Shown piece by piece: positions 7,196 to 14,105 of a stretch of 25,958 nt of DNA. The DNA is taken from IMG/VR virus record IMGVR_UViG_3300032087_001259, positions 1 through 25,958 of that record; one strand, written 5' to 3'. The DNA is from a virus. The notes under the pieces were generated by a model. It was not told where the DNA came from, ran no database searches, and worked only from the letters and a program-made list of their open reading frames with translations. The position numbers and the translations under genes were made by a program. The stretch's first letter is position 1, and every line of letters begins with the position of its first letter.

Positions 7196-9066
7196 CAACA
7201 GAGCTAGTATTCAATCAAACAGAATCCGATTGGAAGAAACCAGAAAGTTACCCAGATCTATCTGATAGATCTATCATAGCGGTTGATTTAGAGACAAGAG
7301 ATCCTAATATAAAAACTAAAGGTCCTGGATGGGCTACTAAAGATGGAGAGATCGTAGGTATTGCAGTAGCTGCAGATGGTTTTAAAGGATACTTTCCTAT
7401 TGGACATGAAGCTGGAGGTAATATGGATAAAAATATTACACTCAAATGGTTTAAACAGTTAATGGAAAATGGTGTAGATAAAGTTTGTCATAACGCATCG
7501 TACGATATTGGTTGGACTAGATCTTTAGGAATAAGACCTACAGGAACTATTTACGATACAATGGTTGCGGGTGCATTAATTAACGAAGATAGATTTAGTT
7601 ATTCATTAAATGCATTGTCATTTGATTATCTTGGTGAAGTTAAATCAGAAGCACAACTAAAAGAAAAAGCTGAAGAGTGGGGACTAGATGCTAAACAAGA
7701 TATGTGGAGATTACCTGCAGGTTATGTTGGTCCCTATGCTGAGCAAGATGCAGAGCTGACTTTAAAATTATGGAACAGATTTAAAACAGAAATACAACAA
7801 CAAAATTTAACTAATATATTTAATTTAGAAACTCAACTTACTCCTATTTTAATAGAGATGAGAGAGCATGGTATACGAGTTGATTTAGAAAAAGCTGATC
7901 AACTAAAGAAAGATTTTATAAAAGAAGAAAATAAAAAACTTGCAGAGATAAAAAAATTAACAGGAGAAAATGTAGAGATATGGGCTGCAGCTAGTGTGGC
8001 TAAAGCTTTTGATGCACTAAAAGTTCCTTATGAAAGAACTGCTAAAACTAAAGCTCCATCATTTACTACTAACTGGTTACATAATTGTCCTCACCCAATA
8101 GCTAAATTAATCAGAGAAACTAGAGAAATGAATAAGTTTCACTCTACATTTATTGATTCTATATTAAGATATACCCATAAAGGCAGAATACACTCGGAGA
8201 TAAATCAATTAAAATCAGACTCAGGAGGGACGGCCACCGGCAGACTATCTATGAGTAATCCTAATTTACAGCAGATTCCTGCTAGAAATAAGGAATTTGG
8301 TAAACAAATTAGGTCATTATTTCTACCTGATGAGGGAAAACAATGGGGTAGCTTCGATTATAGCCAACAAGAGCCTAGACTGGTGGTACACTACGCATCT
8401 TCTACTGATGGCGGTTTTGAGGGCTCCTATGAGCTAATAAAGGCCTATAATGACGATAGTGCAGACTTTCACCAGGTTGTAGCAGAAATGGCTGATATAC
8501 CTAGATCACAGGCTAAAACGATTAATTTAGGTATGTTTTATGGTATGGGTAAAGGTAAGTTAGCAGCTGAACTAGGAATAGAAATAGACCAGGCTAAAGC
8601 TATCTTAAATGCCTATAATGAAAAGGTGCCTTTTGTTAAGATGTTATCTAATAGATGTATGGCCACAGCGGATAAGAAAGGCTGTGTAGTTACTATAAGA
8701 GGTAGGCACTGTAGGTTTGATCGTTGGGAACCTAAGACTTTTGGTATACATAAATCCATGACTAGAGAAGAAGCAGAAAGTAAATATGAACGAGGTATGA
8801 TTAAACGAGCCATGACTTATAAGGCCCTTAATAGATTGATACAAGGATCAGCAGCAGATCAAACTAAACAAGCTATGCTAGACTGTTACAATAACGGCCA
8901 CCGGCCACTACTACAAATACATGATGAACTGTGTTTCAATATAGGTAAAGATGAAGATATAAAACAAATAAAAAACAAAATGGAACATTGTTTAGATGAT
9001 GTTCCTCTAAAAGTTCCAAGTAAAGTTGATATAGCTTTAGGACAGAACTGGGGAGAAGCAACGTAA
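7192..9066 (+). CDS. polA: Family A DNA polymerase with 3'-5' exonuclease domain (Leu at the E. coli 762 position)
   Basis: A 624-aa replicative polymerase. The N-terminal proofreading exonuclease shows Exo I DLE (D32, E34), Exo II HNASYDIG and Exo III YAEQDAE. There is no 5'-3' nuclease domain. The polymerase domain shows TATGRLS, motif A FDYSQQEPR (catalytic D389), motif B RSQAKTINLGMFYG (R438, K442, Y450) and motif C IHDE (H577, D578, E579). The residue matching E. coli Phe762 is Leu446 (TTA at 8527-8529). In marine viruses Phe, Tyr or Leu at this site has been linked to different replication speed and life style, with Leu tied, as a hypothesis, to slower or temperate phages. The start shares ATGA with the oxygenase gene; the stop shares TAATG with the next gene. 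Confidence 0.97.
   Translation: MTTELVFNQTESDWKKPESYPDLSDRSIIAVDLETRDPNIKTKGPGWATKDGEIVGIAVAADGFKGYFPIGHEAGGNMDKNITLKWFKQLMENGVDKVCHNASYDIGWTRSLGIRPTGTIYDTMVAGALINEDRFSYSLNALSFDYLGEVKSEAQLKEKAEEWGLDAKQDMWRLPAGYVGPYAEQDAELTLKLWNRFKTEIQQQNLTNIFNLETQLTPILIEMREHGIRVDLEKADQLKKDFIKEENKKLAEIKKLTGENVEIWAAASVAKAFDALKVPYERTAKTKAPSFTTNWLHNCPHPIAKLIRETREMNKFHSTFIDSILRYTHKGRIHSEINQLKSDSGGTATGRLSMSNPNLQQIPARNKEFGKQIRSLFLPDEGKQWGSFDYSQQEPRLVVHYASSTDGGFEGSYELIKAYNDDSADFHQVVAEMADIPRSQAKTINLGMFYGMGKGKLAAELGIEIDQAKAILNAYNEKVPFVKMLSNRCMATADKKGCVVTIRGRHCRFDRWEPKTFGIHKSMTREEAESKYERGMIKRAMTYKALNRLIQGSAADQTKQAMLDCYNNGHRPLLQIHDELCFNIGKDEDIKQIKNKMEHCLDDVPLKVPSKVDIALGQNWGEAT
8230..8241 (+). repeat. GC-rich dispersed motif, 12-bp copy
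   Basis: ACGGCCACCGGC, identical to the first 12 bases of the 14-mer at 8894 and 20673. Here it encodes TATG of a polymerase motif, using unusually GC-rich codons for this genome. Confidence 0.5.
8894..8907 (+). repeat. GC-rich dispersed motif, full 14-bp copy
   Basis: ACGGCCACCGGCCA, exactly repeated at 20673-20686. It lies out of phase with the copy at 8230 relative to the polymerase codons, so the repeat is not explained by a shared peptide. Confidence 0.6.
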
Positions 9067-9269
9067 TGGCAGACAAAATTAGTATAAATGATATTGGTTT
9101 AGGTAAGTGTCCTGAATGTTTTGGATTTTCAACATTTATTCCTACAAGGAAAAAAGATGTTTTTATATGCGAAGAATGTAATGAGAAAGTTAAACAATAT
9201 AAAAATGGAAAAATACATTGGGTAAAGTATAACGAAAAACCTACCTTTAAAGCTTTTTACGAAAAATAA
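9066..9269 (+). CDS. Small zinc-ribbon protein
   Basis: A 67-aa protein whose start is fused to the polymerase stop (TAATG). It holds two Cys pairs, CPEC (C15, C18) and CEEC (C35, C38), a classic four-Cys zinc ribbon; the rest is basic with a W/K/Y-rich C-terminus. It may bind nucleic acid or a replication partner; coupling to PolA suggests it acts with the replisome or at the early-to-late switch. It overlaps the convergent oxygenase gene by 23 bp at the 3' ends. The specific function is unknown. Confidence 0.75.
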   Translation: MADKISINDIGLGKCPECFGFSTFIPTRKKDVFICEECNEKVKQYKNGKIHWVKYNEKPTFKAFYEK

Positions 9270-9855
9270 TTACATTTAAAACTATTCTTATCCCAGATTT
9301 TATTGGATTTGTGCTTGCATGAAAGTGGTTGTCTATAATTAAAAGTTTGTTTGCCTGTGGTTTAATTTTTTTCATTACAGTTAATGTTTTAAATTCATCT
9401 TTGTATCTTTCATTAAAAACGACTGTATCTCCATCACTGTCATTTAAATATAATAACAAAGAAACGTGTTTCTCATCATTGTCCACATGAGGCATGTTAT
9501 GTCTGTCTTCAGTTTGAACTTCAGAGTTATTTAAAAGTAAATTTATTTTTGCTTTATGTATATAACCCTTGATATCATTATCTTTCATAATTTGAATAAT
9601 TATTGGAATAAAAATTTCTGCATAAGTTGAATTAATTTTTTCATCTAAAATTAAACAATGAGATAGTTGTGGAGTAATAAAACCGTTTTTAGTTGGAAAT
9701 ACTGTACTGTTACGAAGTTTTTCTATATCTTCTACAAGAGTATATTCTCCTGAATCTAGTCCTAAAAAATAAGGAAAGTTATCTTTAACTACCAATTTAT
9801 ATATTTGATCAAAAGATTTTTGATCTACGGCATTTTCGATTATTTTTAAAGACAT
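9247..9855 (-). CDS. Second 2OG-Fe(II) oxygenase (prolyl-4-hydroxylase type)
   Basis: A 202-aa protein unrelated in detail to the oxygenase at 6602. The facial triad is clear: HVD (H123, D125), a distal His in NHFHAS (H177 or H179), and R190 in SGIRIVLN for 2-oxoglutarate. The layout (HxD, then VSLLLYLND, then KLLIIDN) fits the prolyl-hydroxylase-like group often found in marine phages. The substrate is unknown; protein hydroxylation or base modification are both possible. It is leftward and converges on the zinc-ribbon gene. The region upstream (9856-9903) is a short AT-rich gap, and no clear promoter was seen there. Confidence 0.85.
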   Translation of the reverse strand: MSLKIIENAVDQKSFDQIYKLVVKDNFPYFLGLDSGEYTLVEDIEKLRNSTVFPTKNGFITPQLSHCLILDEKINSTYAEIFIPIIIQIMKDNDIKGYIHKAKINLLLNNSEVQTEDRHNMPHVDNDEKHVSLLLYLNDSDGDTVVFNERYKDEFKTLTVMKKIKPQANKLLIIDNHFHASTNPIKSGIRIVLNVIIFRKKL

Positions 9856-9903
9856 GAATAGCCTAGAGTATTATATGAAAAATAACAAAATACTAGTTTT
9901 TTA

Positions 9904-10089
9904 TTAACTAGCTACATCGAAAAGACCTTTTTTAGCATCCTCTACAGATTGCTCAGCGATCTTAACTTTAAGATCTTTGATCTTTATATCGATCCACTTC
10001 ATGTCGGTAGTAACTCTACCCTGCTGTAACGCCTGGTTGGCCCACTTGGATTCCAACTGAAGTTTCTCCGAGATTAACTTTTGTAGCAT
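9904..10089 (-). CDS. Small coiled-coil protein
   Basis: A 61-aa protein rich in K, E, Q and L with heptad spacing through most of its length (LISEKLQLESKWANQALQQ and DIKIKDLKVKIAEQ), so probably a short helical or coiled-coil protein. The start is chosen at ATG 10089 because GAGGAGG lies 9-15 nt upstream. A longer reading from TTG at 10107 would place that ribosome site inside the coding region. It overlaps the upstream gene on the same strand by 74 nt. I do not recognise the family. Confidence 0.65.
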   Translation of the reverse strand: MLQKLISEKLQLESKWANQALQQGRVTTDMKWIDIKIKDLKVKIAEQSVEDAKKGLFDVAS

Positions 10090-10279
10090 CTCTTTTGACC
10101 TCCTCAAAGGTTAGAAAAAGAAAATTAGGATTATGAAATCCTGCACCTTCTTTTTCGGTTAACTGCCCTAAATCATAACTCGCACTAAAAGATTCTAAGG
10201 CAGCTTTATCGTTTTCGGCTTCAACCGTTTTATCCAAATAAACATTTTTATAGTTTGCTTGGATACGATAAAGTTTCAT
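10016..10279 (-). CDS. Small protein of unknown function, probably leaderless
   Basis: An 87-aa protein, upstream partner of the 61-aa gene. The N-terminus MKLYRIQANYKNVYLDKTVEAENDKAAL has alternating strand/helix character, and the C-terminus (about 60-87) overlaps the next gene and is less ordered. No ribosome site precedes ATG 10279. Instead a -10-like TAAGAT ends 6 nt before the ATG, so the transcript may begin at or next to the start codon. Similar small proteins (MKxYRIxA.Y.. type) occur among accessory genes of marine phages; function unknown. Confidence 0.65.
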   Translation of the reverse strand: MKLYRIQANYKNVYLDKTVEAENDKAALESFSASYDLGQLTEKEGAGFHNPNFLFLTFEEVKRDATKVNLGETSVGIQVGQPGVTAG

Positions 10280-10285
10280 GAGAGT

Positions 10286-10314
10286 ATCTTATCAAAAATA
10301 TACGTGGAATGCAA
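10286..10314 (-). promoter_or_regulatory. Candidate leftward promoter
   Basis: Read on the minus strand: TTGCAT (10314-10309), 17 bp, TAAGAT (10291-10286). Predicted start of transcription is about 10279-10280, at the ATG of the 87-aa gene. Confidence 0.45.
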
Positions 10315-10364
10315 CTATTTCAACCTTGTCAATAGGTGCTAAAAGTATTGAAAAATATAGGTTT

Positions 10365-10577
10365 TTAAATGTTAAAATGTTCTTTACAGGAAAATCTTGT
10401 ATAAATTTGTTGTTTGTTTAACTCATTGGGGTCCATTTGTTGTAAAAATTGTAAACTCATTTCATAACCAAACATTGCACAATCTCTGTATGAATCAAAT
10501 TGTTTGTCAATTGTTGATGTATTATCACATGCGCCAGCCATAATGCTGCAGATTTGTATTATTAAAATAAATTTCAT
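10365..10577 (-). CDS. Small exported Cys-containing protein
   Basis: A 70-aa protein with an N-terminal hydrophobic signal (MKFILIIQICSIMAGACDN) ending in AGAC, which could be a signal-peptidase I site or a degenerate lipobox (C17). Further Cys at 33 and 64 could form a disulfide in the periplasm. The pattern (signal, short linker, YRDCAMFGYEMS, F-S-C near the end) resembles a small family seen repeatedly in marine phage and SAR11-related sequences. A role at the host envelope, such as superinfection exclusion or lysis timing, is only inferred from the signal. The start lies just below the divergent control region at 10585-10621. Confidence 0.65.
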   Translation of the reverse strand: MKFILIIQICSIMAGACDNTSTIDKQFDSYRDCAMFGYEMSLQFLQQMDPNELNKQQIYTRFSCKEHFNI

Positions 10578-10584
10578 TTATAGC

Positions 10585-10612
10585 TTGACCTATCTTATTT
10601 ATCATCTATATA
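10585..10612 (+). promoter_or_regulatory. Candidate promoter overlapped by a palindromic operator
   Basis: TTGACC (10585-10590), 16 bp, TATATA (10607-10612). The -10 is inside the perfect 12-bp palindrome ATCTATATAGAT (10604-10615), nested within the inverted repeat TATCTTAT (10591-10598) / ATAAGATA (10614-10621). This is a typical layout for a repressed divergent promoter. Confidence 0.5.
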
Positions 10613-10658
10613 GATAAGATAAATATTTTTTAATATTAACATTATACAGGAAACAAAT

Positions 10659-10943
10659 ATGAATAGTAAGAGCAGATTACTTCTTTCTTTTATTAAAGAA
10701 ATAGATGAAATATTAGGTAAATTGCATACAACTGCACCAGATGGTGCACCTATTACACCTAACGATCAAACTTGGCATGACACTAGAGATAGATTAATCG
10801 GTATAAAAGTTGGTAGTTCGGCTAACTTCACTTATCCTGTCAATTGGATTATGGCTGAACAATTAATTATAGATGAATTAACTTCTAGACCTGAACCACA
10901 TTCAATACATATTGATTTGCAGAAAAATTATCATGGTAGGTAA
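10659..10943 (+). CDS. Small protein of unknown function
   Basis: A 94-aa protein, first gene of a rightward small-gene operon, with CAGGAAAC upstream of ATG 10659. It has an N-terminal helix (MNSKSRLLLSFIKEIDEILGKL), a middle segment PDGAPITPNDQTWHDTRDRLIG and a second helix ending in HIDLQKNYHGR. No known motif was recognised. The preceding control region suggests regulated expression. The next gene begins within its last codons. Confidence 0.65.
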   Translation: MNSKSRLLLSFIKEIDEILGKLHTTAPDGAPITPNDQTWHDTRDRLIGIKVGSSANFTYPVNWIMAEQLIIDELTSRPEPHSIHIDLQKNYHGR

Positions 10944-11049
10944 TTCTGTAACTTTAGGTTTGATATTTTTATTTGTAATATTTTTTCCTAAATTATTTTT
11001 AGGATTAGTTGGTATGTTAATAGCATTTATATTTGGAGTAACACTATGA
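10933..11049 (+). CDS. 38-aa hydrophobic membrane protein
   Basis: A short frame running from ATG 10933 to TGA 11047-11049. Almost all residues from 6 to 36 are hydrophobic, in two blocks (LGLIFLFVIFF and LFLGLVGMLIAFIFGV) split by PK, so it would form one long or two short membrane spans. It overlaps the preceding gene by 11 nt and shares ATGA with the following start, filling the gap exactly, which argues that it is real. It could be a holin-like, stress or envelope-modifying peptide; this cannot be decided from sequence. Confidence 0.65.
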   Translation: MVGNSVTLGLIFLFVIFFPKLFLGLVGMLIAFIFGVTL

Positions 11050-11243
11050 ATAAATTAAAATTTTCTGAAATGGATTGGAAAGACAAACAATATGCAGCAC
11101 ATTATAAATTAAGTAAAAGAAGAGGTTGGGATTTTAGTGACAACAATCCTTATTTTGAAAGATTTTATATTGTTTTACCTAAACCAGAAATTAAAACTAA
11201 GGCACAAATGAAAAAGGAGTTAAAAAAACATGGATATAAATAA
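11046..11243 (+). CDS. Small basic protein of unknown function
   Basis: A 65-aa protein translationally coupled to the membrane peptide (ATGA). It is very rich in K, with DWKDKQYAAHYKLSKRRGWDFSDNNPYF in the first half and a helical Lys-rich tail. This may reflect nucleic-acid binding, but no domain was recognised. The 3' end carries the AAGGAG ribosome site for the next gene and overlaps it by 14 nt. Confidence 0.6.
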   Translation: MNKLKFSEMDWKDKQYAAHYKLSKRRGWDFSDNNPYFERFYIVLPKPEIKTKAQMKKELKKHGYK

Positions 11244-11433
11244 ATGGAAATCCGTTGCGGTAAAAAAAGAAACACACATATTACTGACGGCTTTATGCGA
11301 TGAGAAAGATAGAAATCCTGCAAGAATGATTTCAAAACTAGTAAAAGATTATGCTGAATACCAAGCTAAGAAAAAAGGAATTTCAGCAGATAAATATATT
11401 TCTCAATTGCTAAAGAAAAATGGTAATAAATAA
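11230..11433 (+). CDS. Ribbon-helix-helix-like DNA-binding protein
   Basis: A 67-aa protein with the RHH pattern: a short beta strand KSVAVKKETHILL, a helix ALCDEKDRN, a turn and a second helix ARMISKLVKDYAEY. Proteins of this type dimerise through the strand and bind DNA operators. It could repress the operator upstream of this operon at 10591-10621. AAGGAG lies about 10 nt before the start. Assignment is by pattern and size only. Confidence 0.6.
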   Translation: MDINKWKSVAVKKETHILLTALCDEKDRNPARMISKLVKDYAEYQAKKKGISADKYISQLLKKNGNK

Positions 11434-11929
11434 ATCTAAACTAATCCCATTCTTTGATACTACAAGCCAGGTAAATTTTATTAAACATAACTTGCCTGGT
11501 TTGTATTTCTTATTCGATAAAGAACATAAATTAATTTATATTGGAGAAAGTATATACCCTTTGTGTAGAATTTCAGATCACTATTATAAATCTTTTTTAA
11601 AAAGTGGTAAAAACCCTAAAGGTGTAGGTCCTATATTTTCATACATAAGAATTATGAAAGTTAAAGATAAAGATTTTAGAATTAGACAACATTACGAAAA
11701 AAGATGGATAAAAAAATTTAATCCGCCTGTAAATCATAACGGAGATACTGCACCTTATGAATTATCATATAAAGAAATAAAAGGTCATATTTCAGTTTAC
11801 GAAGGATTTTTTAAAAACCTACCTTGGTTCACTTACATCAACGATCATGTTTTAAAAAGACAACAAAATTATATTGATTATCGAAGAGAAAAAAGACATA
11901 AACGGGAAAGAGAAAAACTGTATGATTAA
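11420..11929 (+). CDS. GIY-YIG family endonuclease
   Basis: A 169-aa protein with the GIY-YIG catalytic domain: GLY (27-29), YIG (40-42), R50 and H54 of the third motif, and a downstream YEKRWIKKFNPPVNHN block containing the conserved Glu and the terminal Asn. These enzymes cut DNA using one metal ion. The C-terminal 60 residues are basic and could recognise DNA. It may be a free-standing homing endonuclease or act in host DNA breakdown or repair; there is no intron or intein nearby to support homing. The start overlaps the RHH-like gene by 14 nt. Confidence 0.85.
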   Translation: MVINKSKLIPFFDTTSQVNFIKHNLPGLYFLFDKEHKLIYIGESIYPLCRISDHYYKSFLKSGKNPKGVGPIFSYIRIMKVKDKDFRIRQHYEKRWIKKFNPPVNHNGDTAPYELSYKEIKGHISVYEGFFKNLPWFTYINDHVLKRQQNYIDYRREKRHKREREKLYD

Positions 11930-12272
11930 AAAATTTTTAAAGATAAGAAATATAAATAGATTTGTTAAATGGTTAGATCAAACAAATGTTCATGCAGAAA
12001 TTAGAGATACTTATTTTACGATGCCTTGGGTTATGTGGCCTAACGAAAGAAAAAGTATTGAGAGAAGATTAGAATCAACTCATCAAAGAGATGTATTTTG
12101 TTTAAACAGAGCTAAGATAAGGCCAGGTTGGAATAAAGCTATCACAAGACTTGGGCAGTTTGAAAAAGCACAAAAACTTTTACAATATGTTAAAAAGAGA
12201 TATGCAAGAGTCTTAAAAAGAAAGATGATTAAAAAAAATGAGCACAAGAATTACGAAAAGTCAGTTAGATAA
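11922..12272 (+). CDS. Basic protein of unknown function
   Basis: A 116-aa protein starting at ATG 11922, which overlaps the end of the nuclease gene by 8 nt; an upstream TTG at 11874 is in frame but less likely. It is strongly basic (many K and R), with IRDTYFTMPWVMWPNERKSIERRLE in the middle and two Lys/Arg-rich helices at the C-terminus. No family was recognised; DNA or RNA binding is possible. It overlaps the next gene by 35 nt. Confidence 0.55.
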   Translation: MIKKFLKIRNINRFVKWLDQTNVHAEIRDTYFTMPWVMWPNERKSIERRLESTHQRDVFCLNRAKIRPGWNKAITRLGQFEKAQKLLQYVKKRYARVLKRKMIKKNEHKNYEKSVR

Positions 12273-12486
12273 AGCGCTACAAATTTTAGCAGAAAATTTA
12301 GATCCTGTTGAATACTCTAAAGTAACCTCAGTGATGAGTCTATTATTTGTAGGACACCAGTTCGGATTGTCCAATGATGGCTTTGAATTTGTTAATTTAG
12401 CTATAAAAACTAAGAAAGAACACCGAAAAAAACGATTTAAAAAGACTTTACACGGAAACGTCATTAGCTTAAAATTAAAACGTTGA
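12238..12486 (+). CDS. Small helical protein of unknown function
   Basis: An 82-aa protein, last gene of this operon. An N-terminal helix-rich segment (SQLDKALQILAENLDPVEYSKVTSVMSLLFV) is followed by a basic C-terminal tail. It could be a small regulator, but no helix-turn-helix can be asserted. A weak terminator follows at 12519-12555. Confidence 0.55.
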   Translation: MSTRITKSQLDKALQILAENLDPVEYSKVTSVMSLLFVGHQFGLSNDGFEFVNLAIKTKKEHRKKRFKKTLHGNVISLKLKR

Positions 12487-12518
12487 TTGTATAATTTTTA
12501 TCATTCAATTCCTTTTGG

Positions 12519-12555
12519 GGGGTAGGGCATGGGAGACTAGCGCTACCCCTTTGTA
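12519..12555 (+). terminator. Possible intrinsic terminator
   Basis: GGGGTAG (12519-12525) pairs with CTACCCC (12543-12549) across a 17-nt loop and is followed by TTTGTATT. The large loop makes this weak, but the position between an operon end and the next promoter fits. Confidence 0.4.
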
Positions 12556-12558
12556 TTC

Positions 12559-12587
12559 TTGACATTGAATTTAAAAAGACATATTCG
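12559..12587 (+). promoter_or_regulatory. Candidate promoter
   Basis: A perfect TTGACA (12559-12564), 17 bp, then a poor -10 TATTCG (12582-12587). The -10 overlaps an imperfect palindrome CATAT...ATATG (12580-12597), possibly an operator. It lies just upstream of the gene at 12605. Confidence 0.5.
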
Positions 12588-12604
12588 TATCGATATGGAG
12601 CTAC

Positions 12605-13036
12605 ATGAATATATCAACAAAAGTTTTAAAAACTATGGGATTAGTAATAGCTGAAAAGCTAGTAGAAAATACCACTGATCCTGAAATTAGAATATGGCGC
12701 GCAGTCTTATCTATGGCTTTAGAAGATGCTATGATTATAAATCAGAACAGAACTGAATCCGTATTGAAAGGTGAAGCACATGACTGGTTCTGTAATAACA
12801 GTGAAGATTTTCAATTTGTATGTTTTCAGGCAGAGATAGATCCTAATTACGTAAGAATGAAGTATTTAGAGGCGTTAGATAAGGGAAATATTTTCTTTAC
12901 TGAAAGACAAAATTTAAATATAAAGTATACTAAGGAATATGAAAAACTTAGAAAAGCTAAAAATAGAGATGAACGCAGGAAGCATACGAAAATTATTAAT
13001 CAACTGCGGGAAGCTATACTTAACTGCACCAGTTAA
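12605..13036 (+). CDS. Conserved phage protein of unknown function
   Basis: A 143-aa protein with GGAG before ATG 12605. It contains the pattern EIRIWRAVLSMALEDAM ... AHDWF ... FQFVCFQAEIDPNYVRMKY. A W-F / F-x-x-VC / DP-x-x-VR arrangement is found in a family of small phage proteins near replication or regulatory genes, whose function I do not know. The C-terminal third is highly charged and probably helical. Own promoter upstream; a possible 43-aa gene starts within its last 68 nt. Confidence 0.7.
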   Translation: MNISTKVLKTMGLVIAEKLVENTTDPEIRIWRAVLSMALEDAMIINQNRTESVLKGEAHDWFCNNSEDFQFVCFQAEIDPNYVRMKYLEALDKGNIFFTERQNLNIKYTKEYEKLRKAKNRDERRKHTKIINQLREAILNCTS

Positions 13037-13100
13037 ATCTATAGATAGAGATTTTTTTAAGCACCTTTATAAAAAAATAAGAAAAAGATATTCTAATTAA
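12969..13100 (+). CDS. Possible 43-aa basic peptide
   Basis: A short frame beginning at ATG 12969 inside the previous gene and ending at TAA 13098-13100. The second half (RDFFKHLYKKIRKRYSN) is strongly basic and amphipathic. No good ribosome site is visible, so expression would depend on coupling to the preceding gene. It fills the gap before the convergent gene at 13112, but could be chance. Confidence 0.3.
   Translation: MNAGSIRKLLINCGKLYLTAPVKSIDRDFFKHLYKKIRKRYSN
13035..13058 (+). terminator. Weak AT-rich terminator-like hairpin
   Basis: AAATCT (13035-13040) pairs with AGATTT (13049-13054), followed by four further T. The stem is AT-rich and weak, but it sits directly at the end of the gene at 12605-13036. 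Confidence 0.3.
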
Positions 13101-13111
13101 ACGAACACCGG

Positions 13112-13927
13112 CTACAGGCCACACATACCTTCACATTCTTGATTGAACAATTCACCTTGATCATCATTCTTAAACTTAACTTCATCTAACGGCACACAAG
13201 ATCTGTGTACAAAGTTTTTAACTTTAGGATTGTGTTTACGCATTTCTTTGTCGAAGTACACTGCTTCTGCAAATTCGTTAGGTCTGTTATCTCTCATGTC
13301 TATCCAGAACTTATCATCGTGAAACGGACACCCGATACATGCTGACTTTACAGGTACATTAAATCCTTTGCCTTCGTACCATTTTAAACAATCAGTTCTT
13401 GTCATTTTCTTTTCAAGTAATGGCCATCTGTTTCGCTGCCACCAAAATCTTGATGGTTTCATACGCACAACTTCATCCATGGAAATACCTATCCATACCT
13501 CAACCCATTGAGTTTTTTTCATTTTTTGTCTAGGCTTATAACCTAGAATTTCTCTAATTTTTTTTGCAATTGGAGTTATTTTATATTCTCTTGTACATTG
13601 TCTTCTGCCCATTCCTTTTTTACCTTTTTCATTTAAAGTATAAAATGGAGCTGAAGCAAATTGATTACCACCTGGTGCAAGTGCTTTTAAAATATCTTTG
13701 TCCAGGTCGCCTTTTTTAGTGATATGAACAGGATAGCTTAGTTTAGTTTTTAAATAGTTTAAGTGGTCTAGAACTGGTTTAGGTTCCCAACCCGTGTCAG
13801 CAAACACAGCTGCATCAGGCTTTACACCAAACTCTCCTTGATCGGCCATCAGTGCCATGGTGCTAGATTGCACGCCTGCACCTAAAGAAAGTATACGTAA
13901 TGTCGGATTTTCATCTCTTATAATCAT
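13112..13927 (-). CDS. PP-loop ATPase of the PAPS-reductase (CysH-like) family
   Basis: About 271 aa. The N-terminus RILSLGAGVQSSTMAL carries the adenine-nucleotide alpha-hydrolase PP-loop (residues 14-23, SxGxxSS-like), with VFADTGWEP, the D-T-G-x-E/Q strand typical of CysH-like proteins, shortly after. Conserved Cys follow: RRQCTREYK, ACIGCPFHDD and a C-terminal CEGMCGL, which could hold an iron-sulfur cluster or zinc. In phages this family is often annotated phosphoadenosine phosphosulfate reductase. Its real role may be sulfur transfer or base modification; the substrate is unknown. ATG 13927 is preferred; GTG at 13933 is in frame and gives two more residues. It is the only leftward gene in this part of the window. 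Confidence 0.85.
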   Translation of the reverse strand: MIIRDENPTLRILSLGAGVQSSTMALMADQGEFGVKPDAAVFADTGWEPKPVLDHLNYLKTKLSYPVHITKKGDLDKDILKALAPGGNQFASAPFYTLNEKGKKGMGRRQCTREYKITPIAKKIREILGYKPRQKMKKTQWVEVWIGISMDEVVRMKPSRFWWQRNRWPLLEKKMTRTDCLKWYEGKGFNVPVKSACIGCPFHDDKFWIDMRDNRPNEFAEAVYFDKEMRKHNPKVKNFVHRSCVPLDEVKFKNDDQGELFNQECEGMCGL

Positions 13928-13985
13928 TATCACTTCTATATAAGATATTTTTACCTTTTACAATCTTTTTACACTCCCAGAATCT

Positions 13986-14097
13986 CTGACATTTGTGACA
14001 CTACACTGTTTTTAGTCTATTCACATTGATATTACTTACTTATTTGATGTCACAAACACTTTTATTCTGTGACATACACTGACACTAGTGACACTAG
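13986..14097 (+). promoter_or_regulatory. Repeated TGACA / TGACACTAG cluster upstream of the small terminase gene
   Basis: TGACACTA occurs at 13996-14003, and TGACACTAG is present as an exact tandem pair at 14080-14088 and 14089-14097. Further TGACA sites lie at about 13987 and 14070, and an inverted TGTCA at 14048. They sit in the 240-bp gene-free gap between divergent genes, which otherwise shows only AT-rich sequence and the promoter at 14106. Confidence 0.6.
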
Positions 14098-14105
14098 ACG
14101 TCTTG

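Noticed and set aside
10090-10107. TTG start at 10107 for the small coiled-coil gene
   Set aside because: The codons after that TTG are the ribosome site GAGGAGG itself; ATG 10089 has correct spacing to it.
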